In this document: one piece after another, positions 25,801-36,584 of the stretch
Numbering within the stretch: position 1 is the stretch's first letter
Layout of the letters: every line of letters begins with the position of its first letter
NCBI RefSeq assembly: GCF_000003605.2
Contig: NW_003138368.1
Span: 22,909 to 86,908, forward strand
DNA: 64,000 nucleotides
Direction: 5' to 3'
DNA from: Saccoglossus kowalevskii
Taxonomy: Eukaryota; Hemichordata; Enteropneusta; Harrimaniidae
Notes under the pieces: model-generated
What the model saw: the letters and a program-made list of their open reading frames with translations, nothing else
Told to the model about the DNA's origin: nothing
The model's database searches: none
Position numbers and translations under genes: made by a program

Positions 25801-27623
25801 CGTTAATCGTGGGCCGAATGACAACTGGTTTGTTTTCAGAAGATATACAGATTTTGTTAGAATCAATGAACAGGTATGTAAAAATTGACCCCGTCTGACC
25901 ACTGAAGGTCCTACTAATCAAGTATGTAAAAAAATTGACCCTATCTGACCCCTGAAGGTCCTACTAATCAGGTACCTATGTAAAAAATTACCTTATCTGA
26001 CCACTGAAGGTCCTACTAATCAAGTATGTAAAAAATTGACCCTATCTGACCCCTGAAGGTCCTACTAATCAGGTACCTATGTAAAAAATTACCTTATCTG
26101 ACCACTGAAGGTCCTACTAATCAAGTATGTAAAAAAATGACCCTATCTGACCCCTGAAGGTCCTACTAATCAGGTATGTAAAAAATTACCCTATCTGACC
26201 ACTGAAGGTCCTACTAATCAGGTATGTAAAAAATTGACCCTATCTGACCCCTGAAGGTCCTAGTAATCAAGTATGTAAAAATTAACCCTGTCTGACCTCT
26301 GAAGTTCATACTAATCAAGTATGTAAAAACTGACCCTATCTGACCCCTGAAGGTCCTACTAATCAGGTACCTATGTAAAAAATTACCTTATCTGACCACT
26401 GAAGGTCCTACTAATCAAGTATGTAAAAAATTGACCCTATCTGACCCCTGAAGGTCCTACTAATCAGGTACCTATGTAAAAAATTACCTTATCTGACCAC
26501 TGAAGGTCCTACTAATCAAGTATGTAAAAAAATGACCCTATCTGACCCCTGAAGGTCCTACTAATCAAGTATGTAAAAACTGATCCTATCTGACCCCTGA
26601 CGGTCCTACTAATCAAGTATGTAAAAACTGATCCTATCTGACCCCTGACGGTCCTACTAATCAGGTATGTAAAAATTAACCCTGTCTGACCTCTGAAGGT
26701 CCTACTAATCAAGTATGTAAAAACTGATCCTATCTGACTCCTGACGGTAAAAATTGACCCTATCTGACCCCTGACGGTCCTACTAATCAAGTATGTAAAA
26801 ACTGATCCTATCTGACCCCTGAAGGTCCTACTAATCAAGCATGTAAAAATTGACCCTATCTGACCCCTGAAGGTCCTACTAATCAGGTATGTAAAAATTG
26901 ACCCTATCTGACCCCTGAAGGTCCTACTAATCAGGTATGTAAAAAATGACCCTATCTGACCCCTGAAGGTCATACTAATCAAGTATGTAAAAATTAACCC
27001 TATCTGACCCCTGAAGGTCCTACTAATCAGGTAAGTAAAAATTGACCCTATCTGACCCCTGAAAGTCCTACTAATCAGGTATGTAAAAATTGACCCTATC
27101 TGACCTTTAAAGTTCATACTAATCAAGTATGTAAAAACTGACCCTGTCTGACCCCTGAAGGTCCTACTAATCAGGTAAGTAAAAATTGACCCTTTCTGAC
27201 CCCTGAAGGTCCTACTAATCAGGTATATAAAAATTGACCCTATCTGACCCCCGAAGTCTTACTAATCAAGTATGTAGAAACTGACCCCATTTGACCTCTG
27301 AAGGTCATATACTAATCAGGTATAACAAAATTGACCCTGTTTGACTCCTGGAGGTCATACTAATCAGATATGTAACTAACTGCAGAGCTATCTCTCCACT
27401 CATTTTCAAAAGTTATGGCCTGGTATGGCTGGTGTTACCAGTTAAATATTAACATACTTTCCTTGTCAATTTAGTTAAAGGTCTTGTTTCCAACATTTCG
27501 ACTGGCACTCCCTCCGAAGAAATGGTTTGGCAACAATTTTGATACAAGTTTCTTAGAAGACCGACAACTGGGTTTGCAGGCCTTCATCAATAATATCACA
27601 GGACACAAAGACATCGTCAAAAG
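10819..27623 (+). CDS. SNX16: Sorting nexin 16, first three coding exons (3' end not found)
   Basis: Exons 10819-11202, 25787-25873 and 27475-27623; all donors and acceptors are GT-AG and frames join (phases 0, 0, then 2). The start is the ATG in AACCATGG; frames upstream of it have no better start. Residues 1-105 are a Ser/Pro-rich, poorly conserved N-terminus. The PX domain begins near 112 ([16 protein letters not shown]), continues with FRRYTDF at 145-151 (the basic RRY motif binds PI3P), then LALPPKKWF (167-175) and [12 protein letters not shown]. The match to vertebrate SNX16 is close throughout. SNX16 binds PI3P on early/late endosomes and directs receptor traffic. The end of the PX domain, the coiled coil and the C-terminus (vertebrate protein ~344 residues; 206 seen here) are missing, and no further exon is visible downstream. 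Confidence 0.9.
11716..11905 (+). repeat. Dispersed ~190-bp repeat, copy 1
   Basis: High similarity, in reverse orientation, to 49471-49661. Shared blocks include GTGGTAAAATGACGTAATAG and CGAAATGTTGATTTA. Family not recognised; probably a non-autonomous transposon. Confidence 0.7.
14625..15465 (+). mobile_element. Helentron-like non-autonomous repeat, family A, copy 1
   Basis: It starts TAGCTCCGCTGTCGAC, a hairpin-forming header. It ends with ACAGCGGAGCT, the inverse of the header, then a CAGCC-AACA-GGCTG stem-loop. The interior is about four to five diverged copies of a ~150-160-bp subrepeat marked by CCTCTCTCAGATTTGTTCAT and TTAAAAACCGCAAGTC. No coding capacity. Other copies lie at 34522-34926 and 35098-35645. 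Classification as Helitron2/Helentron-related is inferred from end structure. Confidence 0.65.
22900..24130. other. CpG-richer island spanning an assembly gap, inverted repeat at its edge
   Basis: CpG and CCAAT/CACGTG-like motifs are more frequent here than in the surrounding intron (for example CCAAT near 23024 and CCACGTG near 24074). A 22-bp sequence (ACCCCAGACCATTCGTCCCG core) at 22900-22921 recurs perfectly inverted at 23933-23954, exactly at the gap edge. This could be an internal promoter, possibly holding an undetected first exon (SPPL3 exon 1 is missing elsewhere), but no exon is visible in the sequenced part. Confidence 0.4.
23571..23932. other. Assembly gap (362 N)
   Basis: Run of N inside SNX16 intron 1, bounded on the right by one arm of a 22-bp inverted repeat. 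Confidence 0.99.
24832..24930. mobile_element. CpG-rich MITE, copy 2
   Basis: Reverse-oriented relative of the element at 309-440: it shares GTATACGTCGCTATGAGTCC and GCGGCACGACGACTGTCG. TTAAAG-type ends occur on both sides. One end has diverged or been replaced (AAGTAAACCCAGTCCACAC). Confidence 0.6.
25874..27375 (+). repeat. Minisatellite (~30 units of 48-52 bp) carrying splice-donor copies
   Basis: The array begins at the first intronic base of SNX16 intron 2. The typical unit runs GTATGTAAAAATTGACCC, then TATCTGACCCCTGAAGGTCC, then TACTAATCAG. Counting ACTAATCA/AGTAATCA boundaries gives 30 units plus one internally truncated unit near 26740. Nearly every unit junction reads CA(G/A)|GTATGT, the same sequence as the real exon 2 donor (CAG|GTATGT). 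A longer variant with GTACCTATG alternates with the short unit in several places, making ~100-bp dimers. No CRISPR-like spacers. Confidence 0.95.
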
Positions 27624-28467
27624 GTAAGCTACCGTTAGTGAAGTGAAGGGAACCTGAGAAAAGAACCAATTATATACAGTGAGGTAGTTAATGGAGGACA
27701 GAATCTTGTTAGATGTAGTGTGGCAGTTATTTTGTTTTCACTTTTCTATCATGTGGTTTTTGGCATGCTTTTTCCCCGAGTAAGCCAAGTGACAACCCAC
27801 TTTCAGTATTCCAGCTAGTTAAACCATAATTCATGAAAAAACATGTGTAATCAGTACACTAATATAGTATAATGTATCTACTCAGCTCTATTTAGAAGAG
27901 AATCTTGAATAAAAGCGTGTACGTAAACAAATTGTCTACTAGTTCACATTAAAACATGACTCAACCACAGACGCAAGTTTGTCACTTTATAATAAAGGCA
28001 GAATTCTGGGAATCACATTGTTGACTTTTTACACAATAGCTTTCTAGTGATGTCACCAACCTTTCATCTATAAACAGATTAAAATTCACGAGGTTGTTTA
28101 ATTTTGATTTATGGACACTATAGATTATTACATAATTGGACAGTAAAATTGATAAATTTTTACAAAAATCTTTCTGTCTCAATAAATTTAAATATCCATT
28201 ACTACATTCGTGTTACGAAATCTTGACACGTTCCAAAATTTGTAATCGTGTGTGCAGAGGGATTACAGCAGTTGCATTTACATTATCGGTATCCACATAG
28301 TACCCAAACGGTCTATGCCGAAAACGCACCTTCATTCGTCAATGGCAGACAATCCAAATAGATGGTACAATTTAATAATAATTACTTTATTGAAATCATA
28401 TCCATTTGCTGTATATTTTTAGCGTACATTTCAGTGAGTGATATGAAGTAAAAACAGCATACCCAAC

Positions 28468-28552
28468 TACTGTGGAATACTTTATTTTCGCTGGAATTAA
28501 TCATCCCTTCAGCGAAAATAAATTCCAAGCGAAAATAAAGTATTCTACAGTA
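28468..28552. mobile_element. TTTTCGCT-palindrome MITE, internally deleted copy
   Basis: Ends TACTGTGGAATACTTTATTT and, inverted, TACTGTAGAATACTTTATTT, but only ~85 bp long against ~210 bp for the copies at 29714-29922 and 36585-36798. An internal deletion derivative. Confidence 0.75.
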
Positions 28553-28944
28553 TTGAACAAAAATCACACAGGGAAAATACAAGTTCAAGAATACAAAGCA
28601 ACTACGTAAAGTCTGCATATGATTTTGGTTTCGTGTCAAGCATTTAGGCAGCAAATCATGATATGTGCCAAGTTTCGGTCCAAATTTTTTATTGCCGAGT
28701 TTTGTCTGCACATGCCGACTTGGTTCTGACTGTTATTTCACATACTCAGTGAGTTGCAATGAGAGATGCATTGAAGACGTCCCATGTTTGTTTGAATGCT
28801 ATGCAGCAATGAACGCGCCAATTTCTTGCAAAATTCCAATAATATTATCTTTATTTTTTTTAATAATTTGTATTAGTACTTGCACCAGGTTTCCCTGTTT
28901 TGATCAGTTGATCATATAACCACAATTACTATGAACAGCCAAGA

Positions 28945-29301
28945 CCTTGCTTCAGGCAATCCATAATGATAGGAAGCTATCCATAATGTTAGGAAGATGA
29001 TCACCAACCTGGAGTATGCTTTCTGTGTCATACTCTATGCCAGCACTGACAAAAAGTCAGAAGAGAAAACTGTGACATTCAATGTCTGTAACTGTTGCGT
29101 TGCACAAAAATATTCATAAAAAATGTCTAGTTCTCAAGTTTGGCAAGTTTTATCTGATAATCTCCAAACCTGCTGAACATGTGAGTTACACAATTCAGTT
29201 TGTTTTACAGTCTGCTTGTCTGATCACCAACAGGTTTATTGGATCAATTTGATGGCCACAACAAAACATGTATTTATGATCATGTAATGAAGATGGATGT
29301 G
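28945..29301 (+). repeat. Duplicated segment X, copy 1
   Basis: Matches 31975-32300 in the same orientation (shared AACCTGCTGAACATGTGAGT and CAACAGGTTTATTGGATCAA-like blocks). The CACCACCAG MITE at 29310 sits at its right end. Confidence 0.65.
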
Positions 29302-29309
29302 AGATAGGT

Positions 29310-29544
29310 TTAACCTTTTCATGACCAGACTTCTTGCTCAAATTTTGTCTGCACTTTTTTCTTATATTCTTCAATATTTCTGAAATTGAACCATAAATTT
29401 GGAGCCAACAGAAAACATTTTCAGTTTTTATTTTAAAAAATTGGCTATTTTTGTCCCAATCTTCTGAAGGAAAGTGCAGACTATAAACGGGACTATTTTG
29501 TGAATTTATGATGAAAAGAGGGAACCAGTGGTGAAAGGGTTTAA
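29310..29544 (-). mobile_element. CACCACCAG MITE, copy 1
   Basis: A ~235-bp element with ends TTTAACCTTTTCATGACCAG and, inverted, TTTAAACCCTTTCACCACTG. It has TTAA at both ends. The interior matches 44171-44415. It contains GCACTTTTTTCTTATATTC, the intact version of the site occupied in the copy at 30370. Confidence 0.75.
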
Positions 29545-29713
29545 AGCATTTGAATCTGTGTGAGTTAATATCACTGAAAGTGAAAACAACAATATCATTC
29601 ATAGTCAGATCATGTGTTATTTCATGGTAAATAGAGGACAATAGACAGCGTCACACTGGGGGTCATTCATAGGACAGCGGTTACATTGCACTCATAGATA
29701 TGTCAGACGTATA

Positions 29714-29922
29714 TACTGTGAAATTTATTTTCGCTGGAATTAATTTTCGCTGAAAAGGCTTTTTGGCCGTTTTGCTTGGAATTTATTTTCACTGATTTTT
29801 GATGAGTTTAATGTGAAATATAAGAAAACAAATATATTTGCTGGATTTTATTTTCACGGAATCATCCCTTCAGCGAAAATAGCGAAAATAAATTCCAAGC
29901 GAAAATAAAGTATTCTACAGTA
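29714..29922. mobile_element. TTTTCGCT-palindrome MITE, full copy
   Basis: A ~209-bp element with long TIRs containing ATACTTTATTTTCGCT. It lies in reverse orientation to 36585-36798, and the interior TTAATGTGAAATATAAG block is shared. Confidence 0.75.
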
Positions 29923-30369
29923 TTTCACAAAAAAATTTATTGGCTTAAATGAATGTGTATATTTCTAAATTGATAATCCTGAGTATATTGGTCCATGGAG
30001 TTTTGGAAACAATGATAGTTATTTTAAAATATATGTATTTTATTTGATTATTATGAAAAATGAATGTTTTCTTTAATAGAACATATTTCTAATAGGAGTA
30101 CTAATAATGCAGAAATTACATTCATTAAAAACTGAATCATTAAAATGTTTTTGTTTTTTTTACCATAGACAATCTGTGATTTACAAGGGCATGCGATACT
30201 ATTAGAGCAAATATAGTATATTTGTATGAATTAGTCGGCAATAACATTGTATGTTTGATATCTGGATACCATGTTGCTAAGTAGCAATGTATATGAACGT
30301 GGGTCCAAATATGGTGTTTATTTTATACTTAAAATTTGAACCCTCCCTCACCGTGGTCCATCTGCTCTT

Positions 30370-31555
30370 TTAACCTTTTCACCACCAGTTCCCTCTTTTC
30401 ATCACAAATTTCACAAAATAATTCTGTTTATCGTCTTCACTATCCAACAGATTGGGACAAATATAGCCAAAACTTTTGAGTAAAAACTAAAAATTGTCTC
30501 AAATTTTGTTTTCTGTTTTGTTTCTTATTCCAGAAATATTAAAGAATATAAGAAAACAAGCCATGCATGGCACAGTCCCCGTTAGTTATTTAAAGTTAGT
30601 TTTTTAAAGTAATATACTACAAGTACTAGTCCATATTGAGAGATATTGCTCTGGAACAGCATTAATTAAAACAAAATGGCCACCATTCAGCCTATTTAAA
30701 TCGGATCGCCAAACTAATATATCTGTATATCTATGCGATGATGTATAATGAATATTTTAAATTTGAACATAATCAGTCAAAGCATGTCAGAGATATGGCA
30801 CTAGAACCACATTCATTAAAACAAAATGGCCACTAGTCGGTCATTGTGAATCAGATCTGAATAACAAAATGACGTGCATCAGGGTCGCATAATGTCTAAT
30901 GTATGTACCTAGTTTAAATGAAATCTATCCATAAACGACAGAGATCCGGTTTTGGAATGCCAAAAATGCTTGATTTTTGATGATTTTTAGCACCAAAAAT
31001 GGCCACCATCCGGTCATTTTGAATCAGAACGCCAAACCGATATGTCTGTATATTTATGAGCCATAATGTATCATGAATATTTAAAATTTGAACATAATCA
31101 GTCAAAGCATGTCAGAGATATGGCACTAGAACCATATTTATTAGAACAAAATGGCCACTAGTCGGTCATTTTGAATCCTATCTGAAAAACAAAATGACCC
31201 GCATCAAGGTCCCATAATGTCTAATATATGTACCAAGATTGAAAAAAATCTATCTGTAAACAGCCGGGATATGCCTGATTTTGATGATTTGTCATCACAA
31301 AAATGGCTGCTATTCGACCCTCTCGAATCAGATTGCAAAACAAATTGATGTGTAAATGTATATTATGATGCATGTGTGAAGTTTGAATGTAATCGGTCTA
31401 GGCATGTCTAAATACAGGTCCGAATGCAAGCATGGACAAACGGATACAAGGAGGCACATAGATCAATCCATAAGTTCCCGTTTTCAGACTGTGTCTGAAC
31501 GGGGACTAAAAAGTGCAGAAAAAGTTTGGCAAGGAAGTCTTGTGGTAAAAAAGTT
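30370..31555 (+). mobile_element. CACCACCAG MITE split by a nested insertion
   Basis: The first part (30370-30554) starts TTAACCTTTTCACCACCAG. The second part (31509-31555) reads AAAAGTGCAGAAAAAG and ends with the opposite TIR (GTGGTAAAAAAGTTAA). Together they make one copy of the family at 44171-44415. The 954 bp between them is a family C Helentron-like element. Confidence 0.8.
30555..31508 (-). mobile_element. Helentron-like non-autonomous repeat, family C, nested in a MITE
   Basis: On the minus strand it starts TAGTCCCCGTTCAGACAC, with a hairpin partner AAACGGGAACTTATGG. It ends with AACGGGGACTGTG, then the palindrome GCCATGCATGGC, then TTGTT. The interior repeats blocks such as AAAATGGCCAC and GTCGGTCATTTTGAATC. 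No coding capacity. Comparison with the uninterrupted MITE at 29310 shows no target-site duplication and insertion within a T run. Confidence 0.75.
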
Positions 31556-31674
31556 AATGTATATTGTTATTAATGTCATAGAAATATATCTGAAAACACC
31601 AAACCTGTCAGCTTATTACTGATACCGCACAAATGTGTGTCTAAATTTTAGTTGCAGATTAAACCTTATATTCA

Positions 31675-32645
31675 AATTATTATAATTTATTCAAGTTCAT
31701 AGACATCCAACTTTTGAACTAGTCATGACACACATTTAACCGTTATTGAACCAATAACCTTCCTTAAATAATTTTTCTGACCTTAAAAAATTTATGTAAA
31801 TATTAACAATGAATAAATAAAATGGTAACCTGACAATTAGTAATCTATTTTAAGTTGCATTATAGATATTATGGTTCCACCTTGAAATACCCTGATTAAT
31901 ATGGAACAAATACACTTTCAGCATTTGTTCAGTTTTGGATGTATACAGGATCATTGGTCTTCTAGTGCCAGATACAAGACCTTGCTTCATCCAATCAGAT
32001 TCAGAATAACCATGTTATAATGATAGAAAGATGGTCACACAGCCTTATTATGTTGTCACAAACATGGATTATGCTTTCTCTGCCAAAAAAAGCACCCTGT
32101 GTCAGCACTTGCAATTAGCAAACAAAAAAAATCAGGCCGAGCACCACAATATTCATCAAGTTCTCAATTTTAGCAAGTATCATTTATAATCTTCAAACCT
32201 GCTGAACATGTGAGTTACACAATACAGTCTGCTTGTCTATCATCAACAGGTTTATGGGATCAATTTTATAGCCACAACAAATCATATAATGAGGATGAAT
32301 TTATACGTGTCAGATAGATCATTCTCTATTATATTCAAATGAGAAGTAAAATAAATTATTATAATTTATTCAAGTTCATTAATAACAAACATTTGAAGTA
32401 TTCAACAACACGTATTTGACCGTTATTGAACCAATAACCTTACTTTAAATCATTTTTTTGACCTTAAAAATAAATGTTTTTCAATCACTGAATGATAACA
32501 ATGAATACATGAAATGGTAGTTTGACAATGAGTTATCTATTTTTAGTTCCATTATAGATATTATGGTTCCACCTTAAAAAATATGCCATTGTCATTACCG
32601 TGATTAATATGGAACAAATACACTTTTAGGATTTAGAATTCAATG
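31675..32645 (+). repeat. Tandem segmental duplication with segment X copy 2 inside
   Basis: 31675-31935 and 32352-32640 are diverged copies (shared GACCGTTATTGAACCAATAA-like and ATTATAGATATTATGGTTCC blocks) about 680 bp apart. 31975-32300 between them is the second copy of segment X (28945-29301). Confidence 0.7.
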
Positions 32646-32916
32646 GTAAACAAAACAATTCAGAATACACTTGGCACATATTGTAGGTATTAACATGCAA
32701 CACAAAACATGCAACTTTAATCCAGTCAACGCCTACTTTTGTCACCTTTTACAAAATAAAAAAAAAAACGCCTAATTTTTTTCACATTTTTTGAAAATTT
32801 TGATTAATACCTTTAGCAATTATGAAATTATGTATATTTGATTTGCAATTAAAAGAAAAAATTACAAAAATGTACATGTACTGCAAATCATTTATTTTCA
32901 CTGGCATTTCATTTTT

Positions 32917-33950
32917 GAGTCCCATGTGCGAAGCACAAAAGGGAGTCTTTGCAGTTACCCTGTCTGTATGTATGTATGTCACTTTTTTGTTCCACCGTTA
33001 TCTCAAGAACCACTAATCAAATTTTGGTGAAACTTGGTACATAGATGCTCTGGGATAATGCGCAGAGCTGATTAGGTTTTGGTAAAAATCTATGAATATT
33101 AATTACCAAATTTGCATGATAATTAGCTGATTTTTAGCTGTTCCAAGACTGTTCCAAGACTGTTCCACTGATATTTGAAGAACCACTCATTGGATTTTGA
33201 TGAAACTTGGCACATGGATGCTCTGAACTAATGCGCAGATTTGATTAGTTTTGGGTAAAAATCTGTTAATATTATTAATTACCTAATTTACATAATGATT
33301 AATAAATTTTTGGCTTTTCCACTGATATCTCAAGTACTAATCATCACATTTCAATGAGACTTGCGACATAGATATTCTAGGACTATGCAGAGACCTGATT
33401 AATTTTGGGATAAATAATTGTGCCTATTAATTACCCAATTTTCATAATTAGTTAATTTTTTGCTGTTCTATGGCTGTTGCACTGATGTCTAAAAACCACT
33501 CATTGGATTTCACCGAAACTTTTCAAGAGTACCTGTCGCATTTCAATGAACCTAGGACTATACACCATATTAGTTTTTGGTAAATATTTATGCTTCTTAA
33601 TCACCTAATTAACATAATTAATTAATACTGTATATCTCAAGTATTGATCATCACATTTGAATAAAACTTAGTACATAAATGGTCTAGAACAATAGACAGC
33701 CTGACTAATTTTGGGTTAAAATCTGTTCATATTAATTCTCTAATTAGCATAATAATTAATATTTTTTTGGTTCTAATCACATTTCAATGAAACTCAGTAC
33801 ATTATGCAGACCTTATTAGTTTTACACTTAAATCTGTTCGTTACCTTATTTGCATAATTAATTTTCTGCGTTTCCATCAACATCTCAAGTTCAAGTAATT
33901 TTGAATTAATTTTTAATGTGTCTCCAATACTCTCAGCACACGGGAGTTCT
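32917..33950 (+). mobile_element. Helentron-like repeat, family B
   Basis: The header GAGTCCCATGTGCGAAGCAC is followed by AAAAGGGAGTC, then a GTCTGTATGTATGT tract. About six diverged ~150-bp subrepeats follow (marked by ACCACTCATTGGATTT and TTAATTACC). The tail CAGCACACGGGAGTTC is an imperfect inverse of the header. Same overall plan as families A and C; the ends are less well preserved. Confidence 0.55.
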
Positions 33951-34521
33951 TTCTAAGCTTTCTTTGATTTTCTATTTTAGACTTAAATTATATATTTTTA
34001 ATGTGTATAGACTTGAGATGTTTTTGTGAAGCGCGATATAAATATTAAGTTTGATTTTCTAGTCAAACCGCAGAGCACAAGGTTATTTTTTCTTTCTGAA
34101 AATTCCTGTCTGGTTCTATACAATGCGACGTCCTTTATTGTATTGTTTCCATTGTTGAAATTATTTACATTAGGTCTGATGCCATTACTACCTTTCAATG
34201 CATGTCTGGTTTGCCATTCATATCAATATATGGCACTTTTACGAAATGCATCACACTAGACATTCAACGAATCACTGTAAAAAATGTTATACGGCATAGT
34301 CTGTATTTTTATTCAATATATTTGTTGATTGGATTATCACATACTCATTGCAACCTGTTGGTTTGTGGGGGGGGGGGGGTTACAGGTACTTCATATAGAA
34401 ATAGAACATAATATGCAGTGAATATGAAATATGTATCCTTGAATTGATATGTGAACTTTACTCAAGGTCAATTTCAGCAATATTTATGAATGTGTAACGG
34501 CATAACGGTTATTTCGGTTTT

Positions 34522-34926
34522 TAACTCCGCTGTCGACTTTATCGAGCGGAGCTTATCATATGAGTGATTGTCCGTCGTCGTCTGTGTCAATGTTTTACTT
34601 TTTCGACTTCTTCTTGAAAACTACAAGCCTGAATGCTTTGATACTTGGTGTATATGTACCTTGGGTAGACCTCTCTCAGATTTGTTCATTTCATGATGAT
34701 ATCTTTAATTCTATAATTTTGATAAATATTTTTGTAATTTTTGGTAAAAAGTGATATTTTCGACTTCTTGTTAAAAACCGCAAGTCAAATTGATTTGATA
34801 TTAAATATATAGGTACTACATGTGGACCTCTCTCACATTTGTTCATTTTGTAATGATATCTTCTGTTCTTTAATTGCCATGTACATTGCTAACAGCGGAG
34901 CTATCTCAGCCAACAGGCTGCTTGTT
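34522..34926 (+). mobile_element. Helentron-like repeat, family A, copy 2
   Basis: Header AACTCCGCTGTCGACTTTAT with partner CGAGCGGAGCTTATC; tail AACAGCGGAGCTATC, stem-loop CAGCCAACAGGCTG, then CTTGTT. A second orphan tail (34927-35090) follows directly, so two copies may overlap or one was partly lost. Confidence 0.7.
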
Positions 34927-35097
34927 GTAATTTTTCGTAAAAAGTGATATTTTTGAATTCTTGTTGAAAACAGCAAGTCCCATTGCTTGATACTATACAT
35001 ATTGTTCATTTTCTAATGATATCTTCTGTTCTTTAATTGAAATGTGCATTGCTAACAGCGGAGCTATCTCAGCCGACAGGCTGCTTGTTGTTTTTAA

Positions 35098-35645
35098 TAG
35101 CTCCGCTGTCGACTTTGTCGAGCGGAGCTTATCATATGAGTGATTGTCCGTCGTCTGTGTCAATGTTTTACTTTTTTGACTTCTTCTTGAAAACTACAAG
35201 CCTGAATGCTTTGATACTTGGTGTATATGTGCCTTGGGTAGACCTCTCTCAGATTTGTTCATTTCATGATGATATCTTCAATTCTCTAATTTTGGTGAAT
35301 ATTTTTGTCATTTTTAGTAAAAAGTGATATTTTCAACTTCTTGTTAAAAACCGCAAGTCCAATTGCTTTGATATTACATATATAGGTACTACATGTGGAC
35401 CTCTCTCAGATTTGTTCATTTCATGATGATATCTTCAATTTTCTAATTTTGGTGAATATTTTTGTAATTTTTGGTAAAAAGTGATATTTTCGACTTCTTG
35501 TTGAAAAACGCAGGTCCAATTGCTTTGATATATTATACATGTGGACCTCTCTCAGATTTGTTCATTTCATGATGATATCTTCTGTTATTTAATTGCCATG
35601 TGCATTGCTAACAGCGGAGCTATCTCAGCCGACAGGCTGCTTGTT
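35098..35645 (+). mobile_element. Helentron-like repeat, family A, copy 3
   Basis: Complete: header TAGCTCCGCTGTCGAC with hairpin partner GTCGAGCGGAGCTTATC, about three subrepeats, tail AACAGCGGAGCTATC, stem-loop AGCCGACAGGCT, CTTGTT. Adjacent to copy 2 in the same orientation. Confidence 0.75.
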
Positions 35646-35937
35646 ATCTATATTTTCCTGTATAGTTATTTTTAACATCTTTTAAGGAAACAAGATTTCT
35701 TTATGATTTCAAACAACCCAAATAATAAGATGACAGATTTTATGTTGAATGAGCTTTTTATAGATTTAATAGGGTCATGGACTCGCTGAGGTCAGTTTTA
35801 TTTTGATTTTATAGGGATTTGAATAATAATATTGTTATGGTTTGTCCATGACATGCTATAACCATGGCGAGGTAACAGCTGGTGGACTGAACAGTTTGTT
35901 ATGAGATCATATACGCCAGCTGAAGCTCATGTGACCA

Positions 35938-35978
35938 TAACATCATGTGACCATAACATCATGTGACCATAACATCAT
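35938..35978 (+). repeat. 17-bp tandem repeat
   Basis: Three direct copies of CATGTGACCATAACAT. Confidence 0.8.
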
Positions 35979-36584
35979 GCCATACAACAAAGAGGATTTG
36001 ATATTAGCTTAATTTCAGTCAGCAGTTGTGTGAAAATTCTTAGAAATTGCTGATACTTTGTGAACAGATTGCTCAGTACTATAGTGGTCATATGTGAGGG
36101 AGACAAAACTGTTGCGATTAACAAAAAAAATTTTTATTTTATCTTAGCATGTACAGACTTGTACATGAAACTATTTGGGGGGGGGGGGGGGGTAAAACAC
36201 GAACTGTTCTATTTATTCTGTTTTTTTGAAGCACAATAACAATGGCCAGAGAACTAAATTTAAAAATTGATTGACCTTGTGATATATGGTAGTTTCAATA
36301 GCTCTGAGCAAATACATGGGCAATATTCTTGTGTGAGAATGTTTGCTTTGTGCCCACCCATATTCCTAATACTGTACTGATCAATTGAAGTCGAAGGAAT
36401 ATTGCTGCATCAAGATCTTCACTCTTATGTTTAAATTATTTCAAACAAACACCTGAAAATTACTAGAACACAAATATTTCTGACAGAAATGATTGAACAA
36501 ATGTACTTATATCATACAAAGTATAATTTTAGGGCAAGTCTGTGTTGCAAATTTTTTCTTTGATGGTACTGTAAAGAGGTTAAT

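Noticed and set aside
25874-27375. Regular repeats that might suggest a CRISPR array
   Set aside because: Units are contiguous, lack unique spacers, and lie in a eukaryotic intron; it is a minisatellite.
28342-28420. ATGGCAGACAATCC as a possible SPPL3 start (MAD...)
   Set aside because: The following residues do not match the conserved SPPL3 N-terminus, and there is no donor in the right phase.
34560-35327. Two similar plus-strand frames (shared NALILGVYVPWVD-type peptide)
   Set aside because: They lie inside family A Helentron-like repeats and simply translate the subrepeats.
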